64,000 bases of DNA from an uncultured Salinicoccus sp. (GCA_947494965.1 CANLWV010000009.1:28799-92798); one strand, 5' to 3'. Positions 50,097-59,922 are shown, counted from the stretch's first letter. Made by a program: numbers and translations. The notes: generated by a model from the sequence alone, not told the origin.

Positions 50097-52164
50097 GTTG
50101 AACAACGAAGTGACAAAGCGCGATGAAACGGGCTTTTACCAATTGCATAAGGACCAGGAAGCACTTGAAGTGTTCATGGAGGAAGTGAAGGCTAACACCA
50201 TTCATTTCGATTCTGAATTGGAACGGATGCATTATTTGGTGGACAATGACTTCTACTACGATCTATTCCAGGAGTACACAGACGAAGACGTACTTGAAAT
50301 CGTAGCATATGCAGACAGTATTCCATTCAAGTTTAAAAGCTATATGGCTGCCAGCAAGTTTTTCAAAGACTATACAATGAAGACAAATGATAAGAAATAT
50401 TATCTTGAAGATTATAAACAGCATGTGGTAATCGTCAGCCTCTACTTGGCTAAAGGAGATAAGGAGCGTGCGAAGCGTTTCATCCTCTCGATGATCGAAC
50501 AGCGCTATCAACCGGCAACGCCGACCTTCCTGAACGCAGGCCGGGCCAGACGTGGAGAGATGGTTTCTTGTTTCCTGCTTGAAGTCGACGATAGCCTGAA
50601 CTCAATCAACTATATCGATTCAACGGCAAAACAGTTATCTAAAATAGGGGGCGGGGTTGCGATCAACCTTTCCAAACTCCGGGCACGCGGCGAAGCGATC
50701 AAAGGCATCAAAGGCGTCGCTAAAGGGGTGCTCCCTGTAGCTAAATCACTGGAGAATGGATTTGGCTATGCAGATCAGCTGGGACAAAGACCTGGGGCCG
50801 GTGCCGTCTATCTCAATATCTTCCATTATGATCTTCCAGAATTCCTGGACACGAAAAAAGTGAACGCTGATGAAGATCTGCGTTTGGCTACGATTTCAAC
50901 AGGCCTTGTCATCCCCTCCAAGTTCTTTGATCTTGCCAAGGATAACCAGCCGTTCTATCTGTTCGCGCCTCATACGGTAGAGCGTGAATACGGTCAATCA
51001 CTGGACGACATGAACCTTGATGAGATGTATGAGGATCTGGTGGCTAATGACAATGTCAAAAAACGCAAACTGGATGCCCGCGACATGCTCAATACAATCG
51101 CACAGACACAACTCCAGTCGGGTTATCCATATATCATGTTCAAAGATAACGCCAACAAAGTGCACCCGCTTAAGGATATCGGACAGATAAAAATCAGTAA
51201 CCTATGCACTGAGATTTTCCAGCTGCAGGAAACGTCTACAATCAATGATTATGGCACAGATGATGAGATCCGCAGAGATATTTCATGTAACTTAGGTTCC
51301 TTGAACATCGCAAATGTGATGGAGTCCGGAAAAGTACGGGATTCAGTCCATGATGGCATTGAAGCACTGACTGTAGTGAGTGACTCTACAGCCATCGCCA
51401 ATGCGCCAGGTGTCAAAAAGGCGAATGACGAATTGCATTCCGTTGGTCTTGGAGCAATGAACCTACATGGCTATCTCGCTAAAAACAAGATCAATTATGA
51501 ATCTGCGGAAGCAAGGGATTTTGCGAATGTCTTCTTCATGCTGCTTAACTTCTATTCCCTCGAAAAATCGATGATGATTGCGAAGGAACGCAAAAAGACA
51601 TTCAAAGGTTTCGAAAAATCCGAGTATGCGAACGGTGCCTATTTCGAACGCTACATCAACGATGTTGTGGAACCTGAATTCGATAAAGTGGCAGAACTTT
51701 TCACTGATATCCATATCCCGACGCAACAGGATTGGGCGGCGCTCCGCGATGAGGTTGTAGAACATGGTCTGTTCCATGCCTATCGTCTTGCAATTGCCCC
51801 GACCCAGAGCATTTCATATGTCCAGAATGCAACGAGCTCGGTCATGCCGATTGTAGATTCAATCGAGCGCCGTACCTACGGTAATTCTGAAACATTCTAT
51901 CCGATGCCATTCCTGTCTCCGGAAACCATGTGGTACTACAAGAGTGCATTCAATACCGACCAGATGAAGCTGATCGACATGATTGCTACAATCCAGCAGC
52001 ATATCGACCAGGGCATCAGTACGATCCTATATGTAAACTCAGACATCTCGACTAGAGAATTGGCCAGGCTTTATATATATGCACACCACAAAGGATTGAA
52101 ATCCCTGTACTACACAAGGAATAAACTGCTCAGTGTCGAAGAGTGCACCAGCTGTTCAATATAA
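50059..52164 (+). CDS. nrdE: Class Ib ribonucleoside-diphosphate reductase alpha subunit NrdE
   Basis: A 701-residue catalytic subunit that reduces ribonucleoside diphosphates. It lacks the N-terminal ATP cone typical of class Ia. Active-site features are visible: SCFLLEVDDSLNSI, NLSKLRARGEAIKG, the NxCxE motif (NLCTEIF), the PTQSISYVQNATSSV block and the C-terminal redox CTSCSI. ATG 50059 lies inside nrdI and has GGCAGGAG upstream. nrdF follows after 27 bp. Confidence 0.96.
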   Translation: MKVMDDQKFNHIELNNEVTKRDETGFYQLHKDQEALEVFMEEVKANTIHFDSELERMHYLVDNDFYYDLFQEYTDEDVLEIVAYADSIPFKFKSYMAASKFFKDYTMKTNDKKYYLEDYKQHVVIVSLYLAKGDKERAKRFILSMIEQRYQPATPTFLNAGRARRGEMVSCFLLEVDDSLNSINYIDSTAKQLSKIGGGVAINLSKLRARGEAIKGIKGVAKGVLPVAKSLENGFGYADQLGQRPGAGAVYLNIFHYDLPEFLDTKKVNADEDLRLATISTGLVIPSKFFDLAKDNQPFYLFAPHTVEREYGQSLDDMNLDEMYEDLVANDNVKKRKLDARDMLNTIAQTQLQSGYPYIMFKDNANKVHPLKDIGQIKISNLCTEIFQLQETSTINDYGTDDEIRRDISCNLGSLNIANVMESGKVRDSVHDGIEALTVVSDSTAIANAPGVKKANDELHSVGLGAMNLHGYLAKNKINYESAEARDFANVFFMLLNFYSLEKSMMIAKERKKTFKGFEKSEYANGAYFERYINDVVEPEFDKVAELFTDIHIPTQQDWAALRDEVVEHGLFHAYRLAIAPTQSISYVQNATSSVMPIVDSIERRTYGNSETFYPMPFLSPETMWYYKSAFNTDQMKLIDMIATIQQHIDQGISTILYVNSDISTRELARLYIYAHHKGLKSLYYTRNKLLSVEECTSCSI

Positions 52165-52191
52165 GAGAGCAAGGATAAAGGAGTCATTAAA

Positions 52192-53166
52192 ATGATTGCA
52201 GTTAACTGGAACAAAGAAGATGACATGACCAATGTGTTTTGGCGACAGAATATATCCCAGATGTGGGTGGAGTCGGAGTTTAAAGTCTCAAAAGATTTGG
52301 CTTCATGGGCAGGAATGTCGGAAGATGAAAAGGACACCTTCAAAAAAGTATTGGCGGGATTGACCGGCCTCGATACCCATCAGGCCGATGATGGCATGCC
52401 GCTCATCATGCTCCATACTGATGACCTCCGCAAAAAAGCGGTGTACTCTTTCATGGGCATGATGGAGCAGATTCATGCGAAATCCTACTCCCATATATTT
52501 TCGACGCTGCTCCCTTCCAAAGAGACCAATGTGCTCCTCGATGAATGGGTGCTTGAGAATGAACATCTTAAATTCAAGGCAGCTAAAATAGTGGGATACT
52601 ACCATAAATTATTCAACAGCGAAGCATCTGTATACGATCAGTATATGGCGCGCGTCGCGAGCGTATTCCTGGAATCGTTCCTATTCTATTCCGGCTTCTA
52701 TTATCCATTGTATCTCGCCGGACAGGGACGTATGACGACAAGTGGGGAAATCATCAGGAAGATCCTGCTGGATGAATCCATCCACGGCGTCTTCACTGGC
52801 CTGGATGCCCAATCCATGAAAGGGGATATGTCTGCAGAAGAGCAGGAGCGTGCCGATAAAGAGATGTACGAAATGCTCAAAGAACTCTATGCAAGCGAAG
52901 AGGCCTATACAAAAGCCCTGTACGATAAGATCGGCCTGACTGAAGATGTGCTGAATTATATCCAATATAATGCCAATAAGGCACTCGCCAATCTAGGGTT
53001 CGAACCCTACTTCGAAGAGAAGGCTTTCAACCCGATTATAGAGAACGCACTGGATACCACGACCAAAAACCATGACTTCTTCAGTGTCAAAGGTGATGGT
53101 TATGTGATTGCGCTTAATGTTGAGCCAATCCAGGATGAAGACTTCATATTTGATGATGTGAAATAG
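52192..53166 (+). CDS. nrdF: Class Ib ribonucleoside-diphosphate reductase beta subunit NrdF
   Basis: A 324-residue radical-generating subunit with a di-metal site. Opening NWNKEDDMTNVFWRQNISQMW, metal ligands in EQIHAKSYSHIF (about 87-98) and in the helix DESIHGVFTGL (about 193-203), and a radical tyrosine in the family position. AAAGGAG precedes the ATG. Last gene of nrdIEF, ended by a terminator. Confidence 0.96.
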   Translation: MIAVNWNKEDDMTNVFWRQNISQMWVESEFKVSKDLASWAGMSEDEKDTFKKVLAGLTGLDTHQADDGMPLIMLHTDDLRKKAVYSFMGMMEQIHAKSYSHIFSTLLPSKETNVLLDEWVLENEHLKFKAAKIVGYYHKLFNSEASVYDQYMARVASVFLESFLFYSGFYYPLYLAGQGRMTTSGEIIRKILLDESIHGVFTGLDAQSMKGDMSAEEQERADKEMYEMLKELYASEEAYTKALYDKIGLTEDVLNYIQYNANKALANLGFEPYFEEKAFNPIIENALDTTTKNHDFFSVKGDGYVIALNVEPIQDEDFIFDDVK

Positions 53167-53200
53167 AAGTATCCTAAATAAGGTTGAAATGATCCATAAG

Positions 53201-53245
53201 AAAGCGGCCCGGAGATTCCAATAGATCTCCGGACCGCTTTTTTTC
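53201..53245. terminator. Bidirectional terminator nrdF/nhaC
   Basis: A long stem (AAAGCGG-CCGGAGA with complement, one mismatch) followed by a run of seven or more T. Confidence 0.85.
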
Positions 53246-53273
53246 AATCGAGGAAGTCGTGATGCCGGAATAT

Positions 53274-54749
53274 CTAGTCTTCCGGCTTCTCCTTGACCTC
53301 CTCACCGTTTTTCCCTTCATATCTCAAGCCCCATCCTGTTATTGCCGCGAAAAGCATAATGAGGAAAAGGAACCATCCTTGGAATACAAATGGGAACACT
53401 GCTGTCGGCTCAACAATAGGCAACCAATCATATGACTGGTTCTTTATCGTCTGTACCGTTGACCACCCCAATAGGACGGGTGCGCCCCACGGGAAGATAT
53501 ACCCTAAAGCTGAAGTCACAGCATCCAGCATATTGGCTCTGCGGTAACGGTGGATCTTATACTTCTCACCAATCTCCCTTACGAATGGGGCAGCAGCAAT
53601 TTCAGCGGCGGTATTGATCGTTATTGAGCTGTTCAGTATGGAAACTATCGCCCAGATTGAAAGCTCAGCTCTACGTACAGAGTTTTTGATCCATTTGACA
53701 AGGCCGTTGGTGATGGCTTCCATCGTTCCGCCGAGTCTCATCAAATGCGCTGCACCAACTATAAGCAGGATAAGTATGGCCATGTTAAAATATCCGGTTA
53801 ACCCTGAAACCAGTGCCCCTTCAACGACTGTGTCCGTCTCTGGATTGAACCTTAAAATATCTCCTGGTGTCCCAGGTGCTATTGCGAATATCAGTAAGAT
53901 GGCCGATAAGATGCCCCATGTGAGGGACGTCAGAAGATGTTGGCCGGATAGGGCGAGTACCAGTACGAGAGCGAAAGGTACCAGCATGATCAGGCCGTCC
54001 GGTGTGACGGACTCCAATATGGAGGCAGTTGAGACTTGTTCAGATGTGGAAGAGCCTCCGCCTCCAAATATGGCAAACAATATGACGGCAGGAATCGCTG
54101 CAGCAATCGAATACTTGAAGCGGCTGCGCACAACCCCTGGTACATCCGCATGCTGTGTGGTTGCAGAAACAATCGTCGTATCGGATACCGGTGCGAGGTT
54201 GTCACCGAACACCGCTCCGGCCAGAATGGCCGCGAACATGAAGGTCGGGTCGGCCCCGACAGCGACCCCAGCCGGATACATCAGCGTACAGAAAGCAACA
54301 GTTGTACCGTATCCGGTACCGACGGCAGTCGAGAAAGTCGCTGCCAATAAAAAGGTGAGGGCGACAAAAAGGCCCCCTTCAACACCTGTCACGGAACCAA
54401 TCCACACCAAACCTTCAACAAGGCCCCCGACCTGCAGCACCTGTGCAAACATGCCGGCATAGAACCAGGCCACCATCGCAATCAGGCCTACTGGTTGTGC
54501 CAGACCGTCAAACAATCCTTGGGCATAGTCTTCCCATTTGCTTTTGCACAGGAGCAACCCCAATGTCACTCCAATCACGGCTCCCAACACAAGCGCCACT
54601 TCTGATGATAATTGCATTACACTGATCGTTATTGCCCATATCACAAAAAACAGTAAAGGGACCGCTGCACCGAATGGTCCCAAACGGAAATCCAGTTTTT
54701 TTACAGTCCTTTCTCCAGTTGCACGATCCAATTCTTCGTTATCGGTCAA
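53274..54749 (-). CDS. nhaC: NhaC-family Na+/H+ antiporter
   Basis: A 491-residue transporter with about 12 hydrophobic helices. NhaC-family marks include STAVGTGYGTTVAFCTLMYP (about 146-165), GAVFGDNLAPVSDTTIVSAT (about 182-201) with the ion-site Asp residues, and LNSSITINTAAEIAAAPFV. Such proteins exchange sodium for protons or, in some members, malate for lactate, and fit a salt-tolerant host. Translation starts at TTG 54749 after GGAGGGGAG. Monocistronic. Confidence 0.88.
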   Translation of the reverse strand: MTDNEELDRATGERTVKKLDFRLGPFGAAVPLLFFVIWAITISVMQLSSEVALVLGAVIGVTLGLLLCKSKWEDYAQGLFDGLAQPVGLIAMVAWFYAGMFAQVLQVGGLVEGLVWIGSVTGVEGGLFVALTFLLAATFSTAVGTGYGTTVAFCTLMYPAGVAVGADPTFMFAAILAGAVFGDNLAPVSDTTIVSATTQHADVPGVVRSRFKYSIAAAIPAVILFAIFGGGGSSTSEQVSTASILESVTPDGLIMLVPFALVLVLALSGQHLLTSLTWGILSAILLIFAIAPGTPGDILRFNPETDTVVEGALVSGLTGYFNMAILILLIVGAAHLMRLGGTMEAITNGLVKWIKNSVRRAELSIWAIVSILNSSITINTAAEIAAAPFVREIGEKYKIHRYRRANMLDAVTSALGYIFPWGAPVLLGWSTVQTIKNQSYDWLPIVEPTAVFPFVFQGWFLFLIMLFAAITGWGLRYEGKNGEEVKEKPED

Positions 54750-54925
54750 ATTTCTCCCCTCCCCACAATTGAATCGACACCATTACTTAATGTCGATTAT
54801 CACTATTATTCTAACATATAATCAGAAAACATATAATATTCAAATAATAATTGGGGTAAAAACAATACTGTTCTGTAACGTAGCCCCGTAAGATCCTTGC
54901 CTTTAATTAAAACAGATAATTCGAC

Positions 54926-54953
54926 TTGACAAAAATTATGTGTACCTTATGAT
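54926..54953 (+). promoter_or_regulatory. Sigma-A promoter of the rib operon
   Basis: TTGACA (54926-54931), a 16-bp spacer and TATGAT (54948-54953), about 30 bp before the riboswitch. Confidence 0.8.
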
Positions 54954-54983
54954 GGTATTAGAGTTTTTCAACTTAATACAAGC

Positions 54984-55109
54984 ATTCTTTCGGGGCAGGG
55001 TGAAATTCCCAACCGGCGGTGAGAGCCCGCGACCTGCATCTATAATTGATGTGGCTGATTCAGTGGAAACCTGAAGCCGACAGTGAAAGTCTGGATGGGA
55101 GAAAGAATT
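54984..55109 (+). promoter_or_regulatory. FMN riboswitch (RFN element)
   Basis: The conserved RFN segments appear in order: TCGGGGCAGGGTGAAATTCC, AACCGGCGGTGAGAGCCCGCG, CCGACAGTGAAAGTCTGGAT and GGGAGAAAGAAT, the last pairing with the first to close P1 (segments given in part). High FMN favours the terminator at 55223-55258 and stops rib expression. Confidence 0.95.
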
Positions 55110-55222
55110 GTGGAACATACTGATTAAAGTATGCTTATTTGGCATACCTTAAAATGAGGCATCGATTACGCGTGTCAGCAAACGTGCGCATATCCGGATG
55201 TCTGTTTCTGCATACAATCCTT

Positions 55223-55258
55223 TAAGCGCCGATGAATCCATTCATCGGCGCTTTTATA
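55223..55258 (+). terminator. Riboswitch-controlled terminator
   Basis: A perfect 13-bp stem AAGCGCCGATGAA-TCCAT-complement followed by TTTTATATT, directly before the ribD ribosome-binding site. Confidence 0.85.
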
Positions 55259-55273
55259 TTGAGGAGGTAGAAA

Positions 55274-56308
55274 TTGAATCATTATATGAAAATGGCACTA
55301 CAACTTGCCCAAATGACCTCAGGCCAGACTGGAACCAATCCGGCTGTCGGTGCAGTTATAGTGAAGGATGGAAAAATAATCGGCATGGGAGCCCATTTGG
55401 GATATGGCGAACCTCATGCTGAACGTCAGGCGCTGGCAACATGCAATACAGACCCTGCAGGTTCAGACATGTATGTAACGCTTGAACCGTGTTCACATCA
55501 TGGCAAAACTCCGCCTTGTACAGAGGCGATAATTGCGGCAGGGATAAAAAAAGTGTACTATGCCGCGAAGGATGAGAATGTGAAGGTAAGAGGGCATGAA
55601 GTATTGAGCGCGGCCGGTGTCCAAGTCGCACATCAACAGGAAGCTGAGATAGACCGCTTCTACCATCCTTTCTTTACGCATTTGAAAAGGAAGCATCCTA
55701 TAACCACATTGAAATGTGCTATGAGTCTGGACGGTAAGCTTGCCCTCTGTGATGGCACAAGCAAATGGATAACGGGAGAGGCTGCGAGGTATAATGTCCA
55801 TGAAGAAAGGCATGTCCACGACGGCATACTGGTCGGCGGCACGACCCTGCTCCAGGATAACCCACGCCTCACTGCCCGGGTATACGGGGGCGGGAACAGT
55901 CCTGTACCGATCATTCTGCTTGGGGATGGGGTGCTGCATGACCATCTGCATATATTCGACCATGATAGCCGGCCGATTATTTTTACGACGAACGAAATGA
56001 ATATGAAATACAGCGACCGATGTGACCTCAGAGTGGGCGAGAGACCACTCGAAGAAGTGTTGGAAGCATTGTATGAAGAAGGCATATCAACCCTTTTTGT
56101 AGAAGGTGGTGGGAGCATCCTCACTTCTTTTATAGAACAGGAATTATACGACAGGATCATCTTATATATCGCCCCGAAATTGTTTGGTGAATCCGGTCAT
56201 GGGTTGTATCAATCCCAGATTTCAAAAATGGAATCTGCTGTGCAGCTAGACCTGGAGAAAGTTGAAAGCCTCGAATCTGATCTTAAATTGACTTATAGAA
56301 AGGCTTGA
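55274..56308 (+). CDS. ribD: Bifunctional riboflavin deaminase/reductase RibD
   Basis: A 344-residue two-domain enzyme for steps two and three of riboflavin synthesis. The zinc deaminase domain (about 1-145) has His48 and Glu50 (PHAERQAL) and Cys73 and Cys82 (PCSHHGKTPPC). The NADPH reductase domain (about 148-344) has TLKCAMSLDGKLALCDGTSK, GGTTLLQDNPRLT and FVEGGGSILTSF. The start is TTG 55274 with GAGGAGG 6 bp upstream. First gene of the rib operon. Confidence 0.95.
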   Translation: MNHYMKMALQLAQMTSGQTGTNPAVGAVIVKDGKIIGMGAHLGYGEPHAERQALATCNTDPAGSDMYVTLEPCSHHGKTPPCTEAIIAAGIKKVYYAAKDENVKVRGHEVLSAAGVQVAHQQEAEIDRFYHPFFTHLKRKHPITTLKCAMSLDGKLALCDGTSKWITGEAARYNVHEERHVHDGILVGGTTLLQDNPRLTARVYGGGNSPVPIILLGDGVLHDHLHIFDHDSRPIIFTTNEMNMKYSDRCDLRVGERPLEEVLEALYEEGISTLFVEGGGSILTSFIEQELYDRIILYIAPKLFGESGHGLYQSQISKMESAVQLDLEKVESLESDLKLTYRKA

Positions 56309-56312
56309 GGAT

Positions 56313-56951
56313 ATGTTTACAGGAATAATTGAACAAGTGTGCGAAGTGGAAGAAGTCGAAGATACAGGACAGCATACCCGATTGCTGGTGAAGAAAGGCA
56401 TGTTTGATGATCTGAAAATCGGCGACTCCATCAGCATTGACGGTGTCTGTCTGACTGTAACCCATCTGGATGATGAATGTTTCACAGTCGAAATGATCAA
56501 CAAGACCAAAAATATTACAAATCTCGGCCCGATACACCCAGGGAGCATGGTGAATCTGGAGCGGGCATTGACCATGAACACGAGACTTGGCGGACACTTC
56601 GTTTCAGGCCATGTTGATGGTGTCGGCAAGGTGATGCATAAAGAAGCCGATGGCAGCGCGGTTAATATGTATATCCAATGTCCTGGGGAGTTGATGAAAT
56701 ATATGACGGACCGGGGTTCTATCGCAATAGACGGCATCAGCCTGACATTATTTGGAGTGCAGCCCGAGCGTTCCGAAATCATTATCAGCCTGATACCTGA
56801 AACACAATCCAGTACGACACTTGGAGGCAAGTCGCCTGGCGATGCCGTTAATATAGAGGCAGATATGCTGATGAAGCATGTAGAGCATCTATTATCCTGG
56901 GAAACTTTAGAGGCTGGAGAGACGAGGAAAGAGGAGGCACCCCATGTTTGA
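56313..56951 (+). CDS. ribE: Riboflavin synthase alpha subunit RibE
   Basis: A 212-residue enzyme that dismutates two 6,7-dimethyl-8-ribityllumazine molecules to riboflavin. Two lumazine-binding repeats are visible (about 1-95 and 98-200): MFTGIIEQ, SIDGVCLTV, GGHFVSGHVDGVG and AIDGISLTL. It lies 4 bp after ribD and overlaps ribBA by 8 bp. Confidence 0.95.
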   Translation: MFTGIIEQVCEVEEVEDTGQHTRLLVKKGMFDDLKIGDSISIDGVCLTVTHLDDECFTVEMINKTKNITNLGPIHPGSMVNLERALTMNTRLGGHFVSGHVDGVGKVMHKEADGSAVNMYIQCPGELMKYMTDRGSIAIDGISLTLFGVQPERSEIIISLIPETQSSTTLGGKSPGDAVNIEADMLMKHVEHLLSWETLEAGETRKEEAPHV

Positions 56952-58116
56952 TTCGATTGAAGCGGCTCTACAGGATCTTAAGGCCGGAAAACTGATTATC
57001 GCAGTAGACGACGAAAACCGGGAGAACGAAGGAGATCTCATCGGTATTGCAGAATTCATCAGCGAAGCTGAAGTGAATTTCATGGCCACTCACGGCCGCG
57101 GACTGATATGTGCGCCGATTTCAGCTGACATTGCTGAGGAGGCGGGACTCTCCCTGATGATTGAGGATAGCAGCGATCCTTATAAAACTGCATTTACGGC
57201 ATCCATCGACCACAAATCATCTACAACTGGAATCAGTGCACATGAACGTTTCAGGACAATCCAGGCCCTGACCGGCAAAACTGTCAATCCAACTGAGTTC
57301 AATCAGCCGGGCCATGTCTTTCCGCTCATAGCAAAGGGAGGAGGTGTCCGGGAACGCATGGGTCATACGGAGGCCTCCGTGGAACTTGCACGCCTTACAG
57401 GCGCCTCCCAAGTCGGTGTCATATGTGAAATCATGAATGAGGATGGTACTATGGCGCGCGTTGACGACCTGGTTCAATATAAAAGGAAACATGGCCTCAA
57501 GATGATTACAATCGAGGCATTGAGAAAATATGTTGAAAAGAAAAGTGCGGTCACTCTGGAGACGACCATAAATATGCCTACCGAATACGGTACGTTTAAA
57601 GTTTACGGGTTTATCGATAAAGGGACCGGACAGGAACATCTTGCGCTGGTACATGGAGAGGTGGGCAATAAGACCAATGTCAGAATCCATTCGGAATGTC
57701 TGACTGGTGATGTTTTCCGCAGCCTTCGCTGTGATTGCGGTGCGCAGCTCGAAAAAGCCATGAATATCATGAGCCGTGAAGATGGCGTCATATTATATAT
57801 GAGGCAAGAAGGCCGGGGCATTGGTCTGATCAATAAGATGAGGGCCTATGAATTGATAGAAGATGGTTATGATACGGTCAGTGCGAATGAGCATCTTGGC
57901 TTCGATGCAGATCTGCGCACATATGATGCAGCTGCAGAAATGCTCCGGCAATTGGGCATCGACCAGGTTACCCTGTTCAGCAACAATCCAAGCAAGATAA
58001 AGGGGCTTGAGGCTGAGGGGATAAAAGTACAGCATAAAAGCCATATCGTTGAATCGAATCTAATCAACCAGGATTACTTGAAGACCAAAAAAACAAAGCT
58101 TGGACATATGCTTTAG
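56944..58116 (+). CDS. ribBA: Bifunctional DHBP synthase/GTP cyclohydrolase II RibBA
   Basis: A 390-residue enzyme that supplies both precursors of riboflavin. The dihydroxybutanone-phosphate synthase domain (about 1-200) has DDENRENEGDLIGIAE and HTEASVELARLTG. The GTP cyclohydrolase II domain (about 205-390) has the zinc site HSECLTGDVFRSLRCDCG and YMRQEGRGIGLINK. ATG 56944 overlaps ribE. Confidence 0.96.
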   Translation: MFDSIEAALQDLKAGKLIIAVDDENRENEGDLIGIAEFISEAEVNFMATHGRGLICAPISADIAEEAGLSLMIEDSSDPYKTAFTASIDHKSSTTGISAHERFRTIQALTGKTVNPTEFNQPGHVFPLIAKGGGVRERMGHTEASVELARLTGASQVGVICEIMNEDGTMARVDDLVQYKRKHGLKMITIEALRKYVEKKSAVTLETTINMPTEYGTFKVYGFIDKGTGQEHLALVHGEVGNKTNVRIHSECLTGDVFRSLRCDCGAQLEKAMNIMSREDGVILYMRQEGRGIGLINKMRAYELIEDGYDTVSANEHLGFDADLRTYDAAAEMLRQLGIDQVTLFSNNPSKIKGLEAEGIKVQHKSHIVESNLINQDYLKTKKTKLGHML

Positions 58117-58128
58117 GAGGAAATGATA

Positions 58129-58593
58129 ATGAATAAAATAGAAGCCAATATGATAGGGACGGATCTGAAAATCGCGATTGTCGCAGGACGGTTCAATGAT
58201 TTCATCACTTCCAAGCTCATTACCGGTGCCGAAGGTGCTTTACTCAGCCATGGCATCAAATCTGAAGATATCGACCTGTTTCATGTGCCGGGAGCTTTCG
58301 AAATCCCGCTCATCACCAAGACGTTGGCCGACTCGGGGAAATATGATGCGATTGTAGCATTGGGATGTGTAATCCGAGGGAGCACCACCCATTATGACTA
58401 TGTGTGCAATGAAGCGGCCAAAGGTATTTCGAACGCTTCTATATCCTCAGGCGTCCCAGTCATGTTCGGGCTGCTTACTACCGAAACGATTGAGCAGGCA
58501 GTGGAGAGGGCCGGCACAAAAGCAGGCAATAAAGGGGCCGACGCAGCACTCGGCGCAATCGAGATGGCTAACTTGATGAAGAAAGTAATATGA
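58129..58593 (+). CDS. ribH: 6,7-Dimethyl-8-ribityllumazine synthase RibH
   Basis: A 154-residue enzyme that forms the lumazine precursor in a capsid-like complex. [15 protein letters not shown] (about 18-32), VPGAFEIPL (about 56-64), [23 protein letters not shown] (given as [14 protein letters not shown] and CNEAAKG) are diagnostic. I choose ATG 58129, 8 bp after TTAGGAGG. Last gene of the rib operon; no strong terminator is seen in the next 100 bp. Confidence 0.95.
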   Translation: MNKIEANMIGTDLKIAIVAGRFNDFITSKLITGAEGALLSHGIKSEDIDLFHVPGAFEIPLITKTLADSGKYDAIVALGCVIRGSTTHYDYVCNEAAKGISNASISSGVPVMFGLLTTETIEQAVERAGTKAGNKGADAALGAIEMANLMKKVI

Positions 58594-58720
58594 TTATTAC
58601 ACAGGCTTCCTGAGTGGACCGAAAGATATATATTTCAGATAACGTTCATATTTATGGACGCTAAAGCACTTCTTTCCATGGTACGCTGTAAAATACGTAC
58701 TAAATAAGGAGATGAAGCGA

Positions 58721-59134
58721 ATGAATTTGAAAGTAGGTTTTTTCACGGCCTTAACCTCAGGAGTCCTGTTGCTTTCCGCCTGTGGCGGCGGTGCAGATGA
58801 CGATCATGAAATGAGCCATGAAAACTCAAGTGGTGATGAAATTAAATCACTGGAAGCCAGTTTGGAAGTGCCTGAAACGGTGGAAGCTGGTGAAACGGCT
58901 GAATTTATCGCGCATGTCACGTCCAATGATGAAGATGTGACAGATGCCGACAAGGTTGTGTTTGAAGTCAAAAAAGATGAGGAAAGCATAGAGAAGATTG
59001 AAGCTGAACATTCAGAAGCAGGTGCTTATATGATTGACTATACCTTCGATGAACCGGGTGACTATGTAGTCATATCACACGTCGACGCCTTCAGTCTCCA
59101 TACGATGCCGCAAGAGGAAGTGACGGTGGAATAG
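58721..59134 (+). CDS. YtkA-like domain lipoprotein
   Basis: A 137-residue predicted lipoprotein. A signal peptide ends with LLSAC (Cys21), then a short His/Asp/Glu-rich stretch (about 25-40, DDDHEMSHEN), which could bind metal, and a beta-sandwich domain (about 48-137) like YtkA/FixH proteins (TVEAGETAEFIAHV, FDEPGDYVVISHV). A copper or membrane-stress role is often suggested for this group. I choose ATG 58721, 9 bp after AAGGAG. Confidence 0.7.
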   Translation: MNLKVGFFTALTSGVLLLSACGGGADDDHEMSHENSSGDEIKSLEASLEVPETVEAGETAEFIAHVTSNDEDVTDADKVVFEVKKDEESIEKIEAEHSEAGAYMIDYTFDEPGDYVVISHVDAFSLHTMPQEEVTVE

Positions 59135-59159
59135 ACTGTCTGAGGTGCCATCCTTCAGT

Positions 59160-59188
59160 TTGTAAAGCAGCTGTTTAAGGTTTACAAT
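59160..59188 (+). promoter_or_regulatory. Sigma-A promoter of the SDR-like gene
   Basis: TTGTAA (59160-59165), a 17-bp spacer and TACAAT (59183-59188), about 46 bp before the start codon. Confidence 0.5.
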
Positions 59189-59234
59189 AGAGGTAGCAAT
59201 TATCTAGATATGGCGCTTTAATCAGGAGGATAAG

Positions 59235-59912
59235 ATGAATTTGAAAGAGAAGACTTATGTAGTGTCGGATGCTGCTACTCCCCTAGGCAGGGAACTGTCG
59301 ATGTATCTTGCGCAGGAGGGGGCCAACGTCATTTTGGCGGGGGTGGATTACACTGAGTTGGAAAATCTTTTTGAAGGTCTAAATCAAAGTTCTGAGGGCA
59401 CGCACAAAGTGGTGTTTTTGGAACAGGCGAAAGAGATAGATTGGGTAGCGACGGTTGAGGAGATCCAACAGGATTACAATACATTGAATGGCATCGTATT
59501 GGTTCATAGGATCTTTACGGAGAACCGTTCCGTCTATGATGTATCATTCGACGAATTCAACCAGGTAATGTATGAACATGTATGGGGGACTTATCTCGGC
59601 ATCCGTACATTACGGCCGATGCTGAAGGATGAGAGTGATGCGAAGATCATCAATGTGATTGAGCCGTCATTTGAAGATGTCTTCGAAAGGAACCTCTACT
59701 ACACAGTTACAGGCGCAATCGAGGCATTGACACATTCTACCGCTGCCGAACTGCGGAGGGAAGATGTGGATGTGTACGCCTTAAGCTACAGGCCTTCCAT
59801 CCGCTATGAAGAATCAGGGGGGCGCTCTTATCACGAAGCGCTCAGCACAATAATGGCCATCCTATACGGGGAAGAGAACATGCCGAATGGAGAAACCATT
59901 ATAATCAATTAA
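59235..59912 (+). CDS. Degenerate SDR-fold protein
   Basis: A 225-residue protein with SDR length and secondary structure but altered motifs. The cofactor loop reads SDAATPLGRE instead of TGxxxGIGxx, the NNAG region is VLVHRIF, the active-site Ser region is NVIEPSFE, and YxxxK is YTVTG (Tyr156 kept, Lys replaced by Gly160). It may bind nucleotide poorly or serve a non-enzymatic role. AGGAGG precedes the ATG. Monocistronic with a modest terminator. I infer SDR ancestry from the overall pattern. Confidence 0.65.
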   Translation: MNLKEKTYVVSDAATPLGRELSMYLAQEGANVILAGVDYTELENLFEGLNQSSEGTHKVVFLEQAKEIDWVATVEEIQQDYNTLNGIVLVHRIFTENRSVYDVSFDEFNQVMYEHVWGTYLGIRTLRPMLKDESDAKIINVIEPSFEDVFERNLYYTVTGAIEALTHSTAAELRREDVDVYALSYRPSIRYEESGGRSYHEALSTIMAILYGEENMPNGETIIIN

Positions 59913-59922
59913 ACAACTGGAT

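Larger units (their letters stand above)
54750..55273. other. Intergenic region nhaC/ribD with the rib control region
   Basis: A 524-bp stretch. The first ~170 bp are AT-rich and probably hold the nhaC promoter; I see nothing else there. From 54926 it contains the rib promoter, the FMN riboswitch and its terminator. Confidence 0.7.

Noticed and set aside
53614..54462. A 282-codon open frame on the plus strand opposite nhaC
   Set aside because: It is antisense to a well-supported membrane transporter, has no ribosome-binding site and its composition (Pro, Thr, Ala, Ser rich) mirrors the hydrophobic codons of nhaC.
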